Assembly: GCA_015520105.1 (NCBI GenBank)
Contig: WAQT01000064.1
Coordinates: 1-18,588 of the forward strand
Source of the DNA: Candidatus Aenigmatarchaeota archaeon
GTDB lineage: Archaea; Aenigmatarchaeota; Aenigmatarchaeia; QMZP01
Direction: 5' to 3'
Length of the DNA: 18,588 nt
Part shown: one piece after another, positions 1-7,548 of the stretch
Numbering within the stretch: the stretch's first letter is position 1
How the letters are laid out: every line of letters starts with the position of its first letter
Translations under genes and position numbers: made by a program
Notes under the pieces: generated by a model
Databases searched by the model: none
Told to the model about the DNA's origin: nothing
The model's input: only the letters and a program-made list of their open reading frames with translations

Positions 1-2085
1 GTGTACTACGACTACTGCATGGACAGCACCACTGTCACAGAAAGGATATGCAACGGAGACTACGCAAACATCGAAGAGATATACTGCGGAGCAGGAATGA
101 TATGCGATGACGGCGCATGCAAACCCGAATCCCAGACAACATCCTGCATAAATTTCAAGCAAGAAAACTCTTTCAAGAATATATTTGACTCTATCCTGTG
201 TCTCTTTACAAGATTGTTTGGCGGGAGTTGCTCTTCGCAAAAGACGCCATCACAAAATAATGTTAAATATTGCGAGAAATGCTTGGAACTGGACGGCTCG
301 ATATGCGGACCATATCAAACTTGTAATGATGTTTTAATCAGGACATCAGATTCTGATGCCTGCTGCATAGGAGAATGCGAATATAAAGATGCCTGCTTAT
401 CCATCTCAAATGACATACCAGATGTCTGGAATAAAGGGATCAATGCCCCTTTAGTGATTAATCCGGACTTCAGAAACTCGTGGAAATATACAGGCGTTGA
501 GGATAATATCTTCATAAACAGAAACGTCTTAAGAGATGCAATTGAAAACACAGTAAAGGATGCAAAAAGGATGGGATTTAACGCAATAATAATAAGCCCA
601 GCGAATTATCCCTATAACATTCTGGAAAACAACTTCTATTATAATAGAGAAAAAATAACCTATTCAGAGTTCGTGGAAATGTTTGCAGAAGCATGCGATA
701 AATACGGGCTTGCTTTGATACCTGGAATTGATATATATCCCGCATATTTCAGCTCCTATCCAAACAGGGATGAGATATGGATAAAGAAATGTCAGCTTAA
801 GGAATCAAAAGATTTTGTTGACCGGTTATCCAAATATAGTTCTGTAAAGGGATTCTGGTGCCCCTTTGAGAAATGGGGAATGATACCGGAAAGGATAAAA
901 TTCTCGTACTCTGATAAAAAAGGATTTGAGAATCTAAGAAATTATCTCAATGATGGAAGCAATTTTGATGATGGAAAGAGAAGGTTCTATCTTAACATAC
1001 CCGCGACAGAGACATATCCGCCTTCCGGATTATTTAACATTGTTACACCGCAGCTTGCTCCTAATATATATTATAACCAGGAAAAGATGGATTCCGTTGT
1101 AAAGGAATATTCAGGATATAAATATCCAAAAAACACCCATGGTATACAAATGAATTTGTGGCATTCCCAGATAATGAAAACAAAAACAAAAGACGAGAGC
1201 TATTATGACCATTACGACGAGTGGCTTGAGTGGCAAAGAAACTCTGTTCTGAAGTATAATCCCAAACACATAACGTTGTTTTTGTTATCAGCACTGAATT
1301 ATAATAGAGACTATGATTATTTGCCAAATTCCAATATACCAAATACAGGGACAGATTATCATAATGCCAGGGGAACTGTTATGAATGTAATCAAGAAAAG
1401 AGCTGATGACAGACTATTGCTCTTTGACCCCTTTGAATCCAGAGACTCTACTGAAATAATTGGAGGCGTTGTTAATGGTGTAAGGTATATTCAGACCGGA
1501 ATGGATTATCAGATTAAGGGGATTGGCGGTTATGCGGCAAAACTGAATGCATCCAATGGTATTGTGCTGAAGTATCCGCTTATAGACCGCGACACGTCAC
1601 AAAACAATATAAACAGAAACAGCGGAACAATCACTTTCTGGGTAAGACCATACTGGAAAGGCAATGATAACAAAAGACACGTCTTCTTCTCAACTATATG
1701 CAAGAATAATAAGAACTGTCTAAGGATAGAGAAAACCGCTGATAACAAAATAAGATTCGCGATATATAATTATATTGGCGGTTCTGGAAACCCTGTCACA
1801 GTAGATATAGATGTCTCTCAGTGGAAACCGTATGAGTGGCATTATATAGCCGCGTCATGGAGACAAAAGACAGACGGGCCAAACATGTACATCATGGTTG
1901 ATGATACCATTAATTCAAAAAAGGACTATACAACCTATATGAAAGAACTCAACGGCAATATAATCATAGGCGGTTGGGATGCGCAAACAAACGCAGATTC
2001 TATAATAGATGACTTGAGAATATACGGTAATTTCTTGAGTTTTAACGAAGCAAGAAGCATAAGAGACGAGATATTATGCAAATAA
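1..2085 (+). CDS. Cys-rich surface protein with TIM-barrel glycosidase-like region and C-terminal LamG domain (5' truncated)
   Basis: The frame is open from the first base and the first codon (GTG) falls inside a Cys-rich motif, so the true start almost certainly lies upstream. Residues are numbered from base 1. Residues 6-40 form a Cys-rich unit ending in DDGAC, and 91-132 a second unit with a CCIGEC core; both resemble repeats common in archaeal surface proteins. Residues about 145-465 look like a TIM barrel: strand-like segments NAIIISP (about 194) and ALIPGIDIYP (about 238), then FWCPFEKWG near 285, whose Glu could be catalytic. Residues about 470-690 match a LamG/concanavalin-like fold (GTITFWVRP, WHYIAASW, IDDLRIYG). 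The likely role is an exported carbohydrate-binding or carbohydrate-cleaving protein; the substrate is unknown and the enzyme assignment is inference. The gene is visibly richer in A/T than its neighbours. Its stop lies 3 nt from the convergent secD stop. Confidence 0.72.
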   Translation: MYYDYCMDSTTVTERICNGDYANIEEIYCGAGMICDDGACKPESQTTSCINFKQENSFKNIFDSILCLFTRLFGGSCSSQKTPSQNNVKYCEKCLELDGSICGPYQTCNDVLIRTSDSDACCIGECEYKDACLSISNDIPDVWNKGINAPLVINPDFRNSWKYTGVEDNIFINRNVLRDAIENTVKDAKRMGFNAIIISPANYPYNILENNFYYNREKITYSEFVEMFAEACDKYGLALIPGIDIYPAYFSSYPNRDEIWIKKCQLKESKDFVDRLSKYSSVKGFWCPFEKWGMIPERIKFSYSDKKGFENLRNYLNDGSNFDDGKRRFYLNIPATETYPPSGLFNIVTPQLAPNIYYNQEKMDSVVKEYSGYKYPKNTHGIQMNLWHSQIMKTKTKDESYYDHYDEWLEWQRNSVLKYNPKHITLFLLSALNYNRDYDYLPNSNIPNTGTDYHNARGTVMNVIKKRADDRLLLFDPFESRDSTEIIGGVVNGVRYIQTGMDYQIKGIGGYAAKLNASNGIVLKYPLIDRDTSQNNINRNSGTITFWVRPYWKGNDNKRHVFFSTICKNNKNCLRIEKTADNKIRFAIYNYIGGSGNPVTVDIDVSQWKPYEWHYIAASWRQKTDGPNMYIMVDDTINSKKDYTTYMKELNGNIIIGGWDAQTNADSIIDDLRIYGNFLSFNEARSIRDEILCK

Positions 2086-2088
2086 GCG

Positions 2089-3882
2089 TCACTCCTTCCC
2101 CACAGTCCTTTCCACTATCCTTGCGTACGCGGGTCTTGTCACAAGCACGCCCACAAGCACGCCCACCATTGTAGTGATTGCAAAACCCCTCATAAACCCT
2201 ATTCCTATAGATACGAGAGGAAGCATCGCAGCAAATGTCGTGGCAGCGGAACCGAAGATTATAAAGAACGCCCTTTTTATCCTGTCCTTCACGGAGTATA
2301 CCTTTTCATCCCTTCTTCCGCTTATCGTCTCGTCTGATATCACTATCATATCATCCATCCCTGTTCCTATCGCAGCGAGTATTCCGCCTATCGCAGGAAG
2401 GTCTATTGTCCAGCCACCCATTCCTATCAGAGGTATCAGCAAAGCCCCAATCCAGGCGAACAGGTCTATCTCGTGCTTCTTCCACCACGCAGCTGATATA
2501 ATCAGGAAGTTTACAAAAAGCACCACGCTCCACACAGCAGCATCATTCAGGGCTGCTATGCCAAGTATGATAATAACCTCGGAAAGGCCGACAAGAACCA
2601 TTGGAATAGCCACGCCAAGCTTTCTGTACCTCACGAACACTATAATCACCACAGCGATAGCAGCGAAGAGACCAGCATAAGCAGTGGACCTGAAGAAATC
2701 AGAGCCGAGAGCAGGAGACACTATGCTCACCGAGACTGTCTCAAGCCCTGTCGGCATTGCTCCTGACCGGAGTATGGTCTGAAGCCTGAGTTTCTCTTGC
2801 ACAGCCTCCTCCATAGTCTCCCGGAACCCTGTTATCTGGGGATTCTGCACCACCTTTCCTCCAAGGTCCGACGATATCCTCAGGTCGGATACAAGCTCTC
2901 CGTCAAGATAGAGGAAAATCCTGGAATTCAGATACCTTTCCCCGCTCTGAATGTCAAGATAGCTCGGAACTCCTGATGTGACATCAGCAAACCTTTTGGC
3001 CCCCTCCTGAGAGACAAGAACTCCAAAGAAGAACCTGTAACCTCCGTTCGCGGGAACCACTCCAGACCTCTGCGGGTCTGTGTACACAAGCTCTATATCG
3101 TTTCCGTCATAAACCTTTGCCATGAAAAGAGCCTCTCTGCTGCTCGAGTTCACGTACTCGAACTCTATTCCGTCCAGTGTGAAGTTCCCGCCCTCCTTCA
3201 CAGTAATACCGTCCACAGTGGCGCTCTGGTTGGATACAGTAACAGAGAAACGCTCCGAACCAAGCTGCATGGTCCCGGACCTGCCAGAAAGCTCCACAGG
3301 CTTCGATATCTTTGCCTCGAAATTCCCTTTGACCGAAAGAAGGTCGTCCACCACGTTCCTGCTCACTCCGGCAACCTCTATCTGCACGAGCCATGAGCCG
3401 TCCGATGTTCTCACAGGGAAGAACTTCATCTCCTTCAGGCCGAACAGGTTCGCCCTTGTCTGCAGCGTTGATATTATCTGGTCCACCATCTCCTTTGTTG
3501 CATTCTCTTTCGGAGAGAGCAGTATTCTGGTTCCGCCCCTCATGTCAAGGCCGAAATCCAGATTTGTCCTCTCTATGTCAGCCACGTATATGCCAAGGCT
3601 TTCATTCACATCAAAGTTGTACTTTTTTCCGTTGGCTACTATAGAGACCTCCCCCTTTAGATTCGAGACCTTGCTGTTCCAGTCATCAACGTTTCTTATC
3701 TGCTCGTTATTCACCCTCGTTATTATCATCCCCTGCTCCAGAACGTTCCTTGCGGGCGAGTCCTCTGAGAAATATACAATCTCGACACCGTTCCTTCCGT
3801 AGGGGCTTGCTTTCATCCCTATCGCGAGAATCGAACCGAACACCATTACAGCGAGCAGCACAACCCTCCAGTACTTCAGCAT
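2089..3882 (-). CDS. secD: Protein-export membrane protein SecD
   Basis: Works with SecF as an accessory of the Sec translocon, using the ion gradient to help late steps of protein export. The product is 597 aa. It has an N-terminal membrane segment (about 5-23), the SecD signature GLDMRGG at 111-117, a large external domain to about 395, and five or more hydrophobic segments in 400-582. The archaeal SecD motif GTGMDDMIVI is at 507-516. The frame is open upstream to 3936, but I chose the ATG at 3882 for three reasons: it overlaps the secF stop (TAATG), it follows a strong GGAGGGG Shine-Dalgarno, and it begins directly before the membrane segment. Residues about 33-92, before the usual signature, resemble a small PDZ-like fold (SPARNVLEQGMIITRVNNE). 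The gene is co-transcribed with secF. Family assignment is firm; the PDZ-like call is inference. Confidence 0.95.
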   Translation of the reverse strand: MLKYWRVVLLAVMVFGSILAIGMKASPYGRNGVEIVYFSEDSPARNVLEQGMIITRVNNEQIRNVDDWNSKVSNLKGEVSIVANGKKYNFDVNESLGIYVADIERTNLDFGLDMRGGTRILLSPKENATKEMVDQIISTLQTRANLFGLKEMKFFPVRTSDGSWLVQIEVAGVSRNVVDDLLSVKGNFEAKISKPVELSGRSGTMQLGSERFSVTVSNQSATVDGITVKEGGNFTLDGIEFEYVNSSSREALFMAKVYDGNDIELVYTDPQRSGVVPANGGYRFFFGVLVSQEGAKRFADVTSGVPSYLDIQSGERYLNSRIFLYLDGELVSDLRISSDLGGKVVQNPQITGFRETMEEAVQEKLRLQTILRSGAMPTGLETVSVSIVSPALGSDFFRSTAYAGLFAAIAVVIIVFVRYRKLGVAIPMVLVGLSEVIIILGIAALNDAAVWSVVLFVNFLIISAAWWKKHEIDLFAWIGALLIPLIGMGGWTIDLPAIGGILAAIGTGMDDMIVISDETISGRRDEKVYSVKDRIKRAFFIIFGSAATTFAAMLPLVSIGIGFMRGFAITTMVGVLVGVLVTRPAYARIVERTVGKE

Positions 3883-4730
3883 TATGTTCCCCTCCTTTCC
3901 GCATACATTCTCAGAATCGTGGCGTTCTGAAACCATGTGTTCACTATGTCAGCAATAAGGCCTATCATAAGCACAGACGTGATCTGGAACAGCACAGTGG
4001 ACGAGCTTGCGAGCATGACAGCCCCGACTGCCCCAAGAGTGGTTCCTGTCATGGTCATGCCTGTCCTGAACGCTGACTTTATTCTTTCCGGAACGCTCGT
4101 TTCCTCGCTTTTCAATACTCTTGTGGTCAGAAGTATGTCCGTGTCTATCGAATAACCTATAAGCATGAGAAGGGCCGCAAAGCTTGCAAGCGACATCTCT
4201 ATCCCAGCAACCTGCATTACAGCGAGCGTTACAATTATGTCCGAGACAGCAGCAAGCATCACAGCAATCGAGGGAACAAACGTCCTGAATATAACAAACA
4301 CTATCAGCCCCATAAGCACAAATGCGATTATTATGCCCATCTGCGCCTGCTGCCAGAAACTCTCTCCAAGGCTCGAGCCTATGCTCTGCACAGAATAATC
4401 CTTTGCATCTATACCAATGCCTTTCAGACTCTCTATTACCAGAGTGGTGTTCACGCCAGACTCCATCTCTATTGAGAGGCTGTATCCAGAGAAACTTCTC
4501 AGTTCCCTTACAAGAACATCGCCATAAGAAGAAAGAGCGTTCTCCACGGCATTTGCGTCAACGCTCCTGTCAGTCTTTATGGTTATGAGCGTTCCTCCTT
4601 TCAGCTCTATAGAGCGTTGAAACCACTCCCCGTTTTGCATAAACCCGTAAACCAGAATTCCGGCAGATGCAAGAAGCATGACTACGGGCACCGCAATAAG
4701 CATTCTGTACCTGCTCTTTTCTCCTTTCAT
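3882..4730 (-). CDS. secF: Protein-export membrane protein SecF
   Basis: Partner of SecD in the SecDF accessory complex of the Sec translocon, located in the cytoplasmic membrane. The product is 282 aa with an N-terminal membrane segment (about 11-31), a short form of the conserved GG motif (IELKGGT, 41-47), an external domain to about 128, and five hydrophobic segments in 131-275. The archaeal SecF motif GYSIDTDILLTTR is at 192-204. The frame also allows a TTG start at 4739. I prefer the ATG at 4730 because a TATA-like box (TTATATAA, 4761-4768) puts transcription start near 4738, which leaves a leader of only a few bases. The stop overlaps the secD start by one base, so the two are probably translationally coupled. 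Gene order is secF then secD. Confidence 0.94.
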   Translation of the reverse strand: MKGEKSRYRMLIAVPVVMLLASAGILVYGFMQNGEWFQRSIELKGGTLITIKTDRSVDANAVENALSSYGDVLVRELRSFSGYSLSIEMESGVNTTLVIESLKGIGIDAKDYSVQSIGSSLGESFWQQAQMGIIIAFVLMGLIVFVIFRTFVPSIAVMLAAVSDIIVTLAVMQVAGIEMSLASFAALLMLIGYSIDTDILLTTRVLKSEETSVPERIKSAFRTGMTMTGTTLGAVGAVMLASSSTVLFQITSVLMIGLIADIVNTWFQNATILRMYAERRGT

Positions 4731-4754
4731 CAAAACCAACTAACTATTTTTGAT

Positions 4755-4770
4755 TAATATTTATATAATA
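4755..4770 (-). promoter_or_regulatory. Predicted TATA-box promoter of secF-secD
   Basis: On the minus strand the A/T run contains TTATATAAATATTAATC, with the core TTATATAA at 4761-4768. Its centre is about 34 bp from the ATG at 4730, which implies a very short leader. The rest of the gap between secF and the pilin stop at 4891 shows no other gene I can support. Confidence 0.55.
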
Positions 4771-4890
4771 ATTGCGGAATGTGCTGACCCTCTTCTAAAG
4801 CATGATGCATATAAGAACGGCATCGGCACCCAGAAACCATGCTTGTGCATTTAATTTGTTGAGTTCCGGAATCTTGTCGCAGGCTTGCTT

Positions 4891-5505
4891 CTAAACCAAG
4901 CTGACGTCCACCCAGCTCAATTCAAGGTCTCCGTTATTTGCCGCGCCTGATGGTATAGTCTCTGTTCTGCTGTAGGATATTATAGCAGAGCCTTGGCCGT
5001 TTGCAGAGGCGGTATCCAGAGCGATCCTGAAACCCTTCGTTCGGGTGTCAAGTTCCCTGTAATGAATCTTGAATTTCATAAGATAGGAATCGCCTGTCTT
5101 TGTCACGTTCATGGTTATAATTCTCGGTTCGGCCTCTCCGTATATTCCCACCTCGTCCACGCTTGCTGTCCTCAGAATCACCTCCGATGATTCTTCTGCA
5201 ATCGGCTGGCTCACAGGAACGGTGTATATTACTGAATTGTTGTCCGGGCTGTCTGCATTGTACGGCACGACTCTAACCGTTCCTTTCTCTATAGGCATGC
5301 TGTACGAACCGGAACCGGAGTTTGCGAGTTCCACTATCTTCTCGTCCAGGTCAAGAACGAAGTCAAGGGCTGCAGAATAGTCAGCTATCGCGGACCTCTT
5401 CTCTATTATTGGAATGCCCCACATGTACGCAGTGCCAGCAAGGCTTATTATAATCCCGGTTATGAGAACTATGGAAATAACCTGGGACTGTGCCTTTGAT
5501 ACCAT
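4891..5505 (-). CDS. Type IV pilin-like protein with class III-type leader
   Basis: The product is 204 aa. It starts with a very short charged leader (MVSKA) directly followed by QSQVISIVLI and a single hydrophobic helix to about residue 30 (ending GTAYMWG). This layout fits archaeal prepilins cut by an EppA/FlaK-type peptidase just before a Gln, with the helix then packing into the pilus core. The remainder is a beta-rich extracellular domain without cysteines, containing polar and Ser/Asn-rich loops. The ATG at 5505 is supported by a TATA-like box 26 bp upstream. It is probably its own transcription unit, since about 200 nt separate it from the next pilin gene. The exact pilus or adhesin role cannot be read from the sequence. 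The TAG stop is followed by 31 more in-frame sense codons. Confidence 0.72.
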   Translation of the reverse strand: MVSKAQSQVISIVLITGIIISLAGTAYMWGIPIIEKRSAIADYSAALDFVLDLDEKIVELANSGSGSYSMPIEKGTVRVVPYNADSPDNNSVIYTVPVSQPIAEESSEVILRTASVDEVGIYGEAEPRIITMNVTKTGDSYLMKFKIHYRELDTRTKGFRIALDTASANGQGSAIISYSRTETIPSGAANNGDLELSWVDVSLV

Positions 5506-5523
5506 GTTTAGATTTTGTTTGCA

Positions 5524-5540
5524 TTGATATAAATTGATAC
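5524..5540 (-). promoter_or_regulatory. Predicted TATA-box promoter of the 4891-5505 pilin gene
   Basis: The minus strand reads CAATTTATATCAATG, with the core near 5527-5535, centred about 26 bp before the ATG at 5505. This is the usual archaeal distance from box to transcription start, so a leaderless mRNA is expected. Confidence 0.5.
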
Positions 5541-5705
5541 CAAATCCCCGTTCTGAGAATTCAATTCCGTAAGAACATGAGGAAGGTTATATTTTTTGCG
5601 GGTTCATAGCGATTTGTAAAAGTGATTCAGGAGGCAACTAGGACTGATATTTTACGGATTTAAGTTCATAGAACCCTATCAGAGAACAACATATTTTGAG
5701 ACAAT
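5541..5705. other. Intergenic region between two pilin genes, no gene assigned
   Basis: This stretch has no convincing ORF on either strand; frames break within about 10-20 codons. It contains a small inverted repeat, GAATT-C-AATTC (5557-5567), inside a larger imperfect one flanked by TTCT and AGAA, and the octamer GTTCATAG twice (about 5602 and 5663). A + strand reading frame starting at the ATG near 5577 ends after ten codons. The region could be the 3' untranslated part of the 5706-6197 gene, a decayed gene or a small RNA; nothing distinguishes these. Confidence 0.35.
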
Positions 5706-6197
5706 TCAGCCGCTACCGCTACATTTCACTGAAACTTTCTTAGCTTGCTCACCAAACTCTTCTTCATTTGCAGAAGTTTTCAAACTAAAAGTGTATGCAC
5801 ATGTTCTGGGTACTCCAGAAACAGTACAATTATTATCACTAAATATAGCACTATCATGATTCTTGTTCTCATCCATCGGCGCTATACTGTTCTTATCGAA
5901 TTGTGCGTCCATAACTCCTCCGTCCGTCCTTGTTATTATTATATCACCACATATAGTTAGTTTATTCGACACAGATCCGGCAGTGTTGCATGAACCGAGA
6001 GAGATAGCGTTAACTCCCATATTGGTTACTGTTATATAAGCCTTTGTTCCTTCCACACAGAATCCTTGCACAGATATTTGTTTACCAACCCGACCAAGAA
6101 GCTGTGAATTAAAAAACGTCCACGCTGTCCCTGCAAGCGCTATTGTTATGAGCAGCAAGACTATGACGGATATAATCGGAGTTATTCCTTTTTTCAT
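5706..6197 (-). CDS. Type IV pilin-like protein, Cys-rich
   Basis: The product is 163 aa with a classic archaeal prepilin start, MKKGITPIISVIVLLL: two lysines and a Gly before a hydrophobic helix that ends near residue 30 (GTAWTFFNSQ). Cleavage is expected after the Gly by a prepilin peptidase. The extracellular part is a beta-rich domain with six cysteines (GFC, GSC, TICG, NNC, RTC, VKC), enough for three disulfides. The frame extends to a GTG at 6227, but the ATG at 6197 is preferred: it gives the normal short leader, follows a GTGAT Shine-Dalgarno-like motif, and lies at a reasonable distance from a TATA-like box. The gene sits directly downstream of a coiled-coil gene. It is more A/T-rich than the housekeeping genes here. 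The structure it forms is unknown. Confidence 0.72.
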   Translation of the reverse strand: MKKGITPIISVIVLLLITIALAGTAWTFFNSQLLGRVGKQISVQGFCVEGTKAYITVTNMGVNAISLGSCNTAGSVSNKLTICGDIIITRTDGGVMDAQFDKNSIAPMDENKNHDSAIFSDNNCTVSGVPRTCAYTFSLKTSANEEEFGEQAKKVSVKCSGSG

Positions 6198-6202
6198 CAA
6201 AT

Positions 6203-6238
6203 CACTATTTATTTTTGTCTCTTCCACTATTTATTTTT
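6203..6238 (-). repeat. Tandem 14-nt direct repeat in the promoter of the 5706-6197 pilin gene
   Basis: The 14-mer CACTATTTATTTTT occurs identically at 6203-6216 and 6225-6238 on the + strand, 22 bp apart (about two helical turns). On the coding strand it reads AAAAATAAATAGTG and looks like a TATA box. The distal copy is correctly placed for transcription start a few bases before the ATG at 6197. The proximal copy may be a duplicated box or a regulator site. Confidence 0.55.
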
Positions 6239-6686
6239 ATCTCATGCTCATTGCAGCGTGACTGTAAAGCCGCTTCAGACGGTTGTCTATCATTGCAAGA
6301 TTTGAGAGTATTGCCTTGTTGGCGTCAAGGCTTGCCCTGTTCTGCTGTATGAGCTCATCCATTTTTTCCACAAGTGGAGCGATAACCTCTTTCGATGCTC
6401 CGGACGATGCCTCTTCAGCAGCGGAGGCCTTTATCATCTCTATGAGTTCCTTTAATGAAGACGTCATCTCCTCGATTCTGCCCGGAATCTTCGATATCTC
6501 GTTCCTCAACTCCGCATCAGACTTCACCACGTCGTCTATGACCCTCTGGTTGACTTTTATAAGTTCTATTATCTGGTCTATGAGCTTCCTGATTTCAGAA
6601 GCGGAATTCGTTTCCTCAATCCTGCTCAATCTCTTTTCAAGCCTTCTTAAAGGAGAAGTGGGTATTATCTCGTACTCATCATCCAT
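6237..6686 (-). CDS. Coiled-coil protein of unknown function beside pilin genes
   Basis: The product is 149 aa, soluble, with no signal peptide or membrane segment. The N-terminus is acidic, then a Pro-containing stretch (EIIPTSPLRRLEKR, residues 6-19) leads into heptad-rich helices across about 15-85 and again 95-145, broken by an Ala/Ser/Gly-rich hinge (about 88-98). I do not recognise a characterised family. The shape would suit a cytoplasmic scaffold or adaptor, for example at the base of a pilus, but that rests only on its position directly upstream of two pilin genes. The ATG at 6686 is supported by a TATA-like box about 27 bp upstream. Its stop overlaps the promoter repeat of the next gene. 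A second, longer coiled-coil protein lies at 9734-10543; similarity between the two looks compositional only. Confidence 0.7.
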   Translation of the reverse strand: MDDEYEIIPTSPLRRLEKRLSRIEETNSASEIRKLIDQIIELIKVNQRVIDDVVKSDAELRNEISKIPGRIEEMTSSLKELIEMIKASAAEEASSGASKEVIAPLVEKMDELIQQNRASLDANKAILSNLAMIDNRLKRLYSHAAMSMR

Positions 6687-6699
6687 ACTAATAATTGAA

Positions 6700-6765
6700 T
6701 CAAATGATATTTAAATAATCTCCGAGAATGCGGGTTTCATGACTGCTGCATATTTTAATATGCAT
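6700..6765. promoter_or_regulatory. Divergent promoter region, coiled-coil gene (-) and ZIP transporter (+)
   Basis: Minus-strand box: ATTTAAATA at 6709-6717, about 27 bp before the ATG at 6686. Plus-strand box: ATATTTTAA at 6750-6758, about 26 bp before the ATG at 6780. Both genes would give leaderless transcripts; no Shine-Dalgarno is visible at either start. Confidence 0.5.
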
Positions 6766-6779
6766 TCCCAACCTTCTAT

Positions 6780-7541
6780 ATGTTTGAGCAATGGCTCTAT
6801 GCGCTTGCAAGCGTGTTTGCAGTGAGCATGATATCGTTCATTGGAATAGTCACTTTCTCCATCAAGGGAACAAGACTGCTCCATCTCATTATCTATCTCG
6901 TAAGCCTCTCCGCCGGAACTCTTATAGGAGACGCTTTCCTCCACCTCCTTCCGGAATCCTCCTCGTCCGGGTTCACGATAACCGTCTCGTTCTCGGTCCT
7001 TTTGGGAATAGCCTCCTTCTTTGTTCTTGAAAAGCTCATAAGCTGGAGGCACTGCCATGTTCCGACAGGAAAACAGCACCCGCACACGTTTGCCTACATG
7101 AACCTTGTTGGCGACGGTGTGCACAACTTCATAGACGGCATGATAATAGCAGCAAGCTATATTGCGAGCATACCCATAGGCATAGCCACCACGCTTGCGG
7201 TGATGCTCCACGAGATTCCCCAGGAGATGGGAGATTTCGGCGTTCTCCTGCATGGAGGGTTCAACAGGACGAGGGCGTTGCTCGTGAACTTTCTTACAGC
7301 ACTCACAGCAGTGCTTGGTGCAGTCATGGCAATGCTTCTTGCGAGCCTTATAGGCGGACTTGAGACCGTGCTCCTCTCCTTCGCCGCAGGCGGGTTCATA
7401 TACATAGCTCTGTCAGACCTCGTGCCGGAACTTCACAAAAAGAATGCATGCGAAGGCTTTACCAGAGACGCCATATACCAGCTTGCCTTCTTCCTTTCAG
7501 GAATACTCATCATGTACTCCCTTCTTTTCGTAAAATTCTAA
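6780..7541 (+). CDS. ZIP-family divalent metal transporter
   Basis: Membrane carrier that brings zinc or related divalent metals into the cytoplasm. The product is 253 aa with about eight hydrophobic segments, the normal size for compact ZIP proteins. The metal-binding pair of helices is clear: NLVGDGVHNFIDG at 108-120 and HEIPQEMGDF at 144-153, which carry the His, Asp and Glu ligands of the binuclear site. A His-containing loop (RHCHVPTGKQHPH, 90-102) between the third and fourth segments is typical of the cytoplasmic metal-sensing loop. The ATG at 6780 follows a TATA-like box at about -26. The gene is convergent with eS8, with stops 7 nt apart. Metal specificity cannot be decided from sequence. 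Confidence 0.9.
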   Translation: MFEQWLYALASVFAVSMISFIGIVTFSIKGTRLLHLIIYLVSLSAGTLIGDAFLHLLPESSSSGFTITVSFSVLLGIASFFVLEKLISWRHCHVPTGKQHPHTFAYMNLVGDGVHNFIDGMIIAASYIASIPIGIATTLAVMLHEIPQEMGDFGVLLHGGFNRTRALLVNFLTALTAVLGAVMAMLLASLIGGLETVLLSFAAGGFIYIALSDLVPELHKKNACEGFTRDAIYQLAFFLSGILIMYSLLFVKF

Positions 7542-7548
7542 GAACCTG

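Noticed and set aside
1..3. GTG at the first base as the true start of the surface protein
   Set aside because: It lies inside a Cys-rich repeat and no signal peptide follows, which an exported protein needs; the gene is cut by the window edge.
3122..3802. 226-codon open frame on the plus strand inside secD
   Set aside because: It is antisense to SecD, which has clear signatures, and its Ser/Pro/Phe-rich composition is that of a shadow frame.
4740..4890. Search for a tRNA or other structured RNA in the gap before the pilin stop
   Set aside because: No cloverleaf arms, no T-loop GTTCRA motif and no long stem are visible.
5577..5660. Short plus-strand ORF starting with a Lys/Val/Ile/Phe-rich peptide between the pilin genes
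   Set aside because: It stops after ten codons, continues only with a frame change, and has no ribosome site.
5626..5690. Possible C/D-box sRNA on the minus strand
   Set aside because: The CUGA-like D box is present, but the C box matches the RUGAUGA consensus poorly and no D'/C' pair is placed properly.
6711..7253. 180-codon open frame on the minus strand opposite the ZIP transporter
   Set aside because: The ZIP motifs on the plus strand are unmistakable; the minus frame has no domain and no promoter signal.
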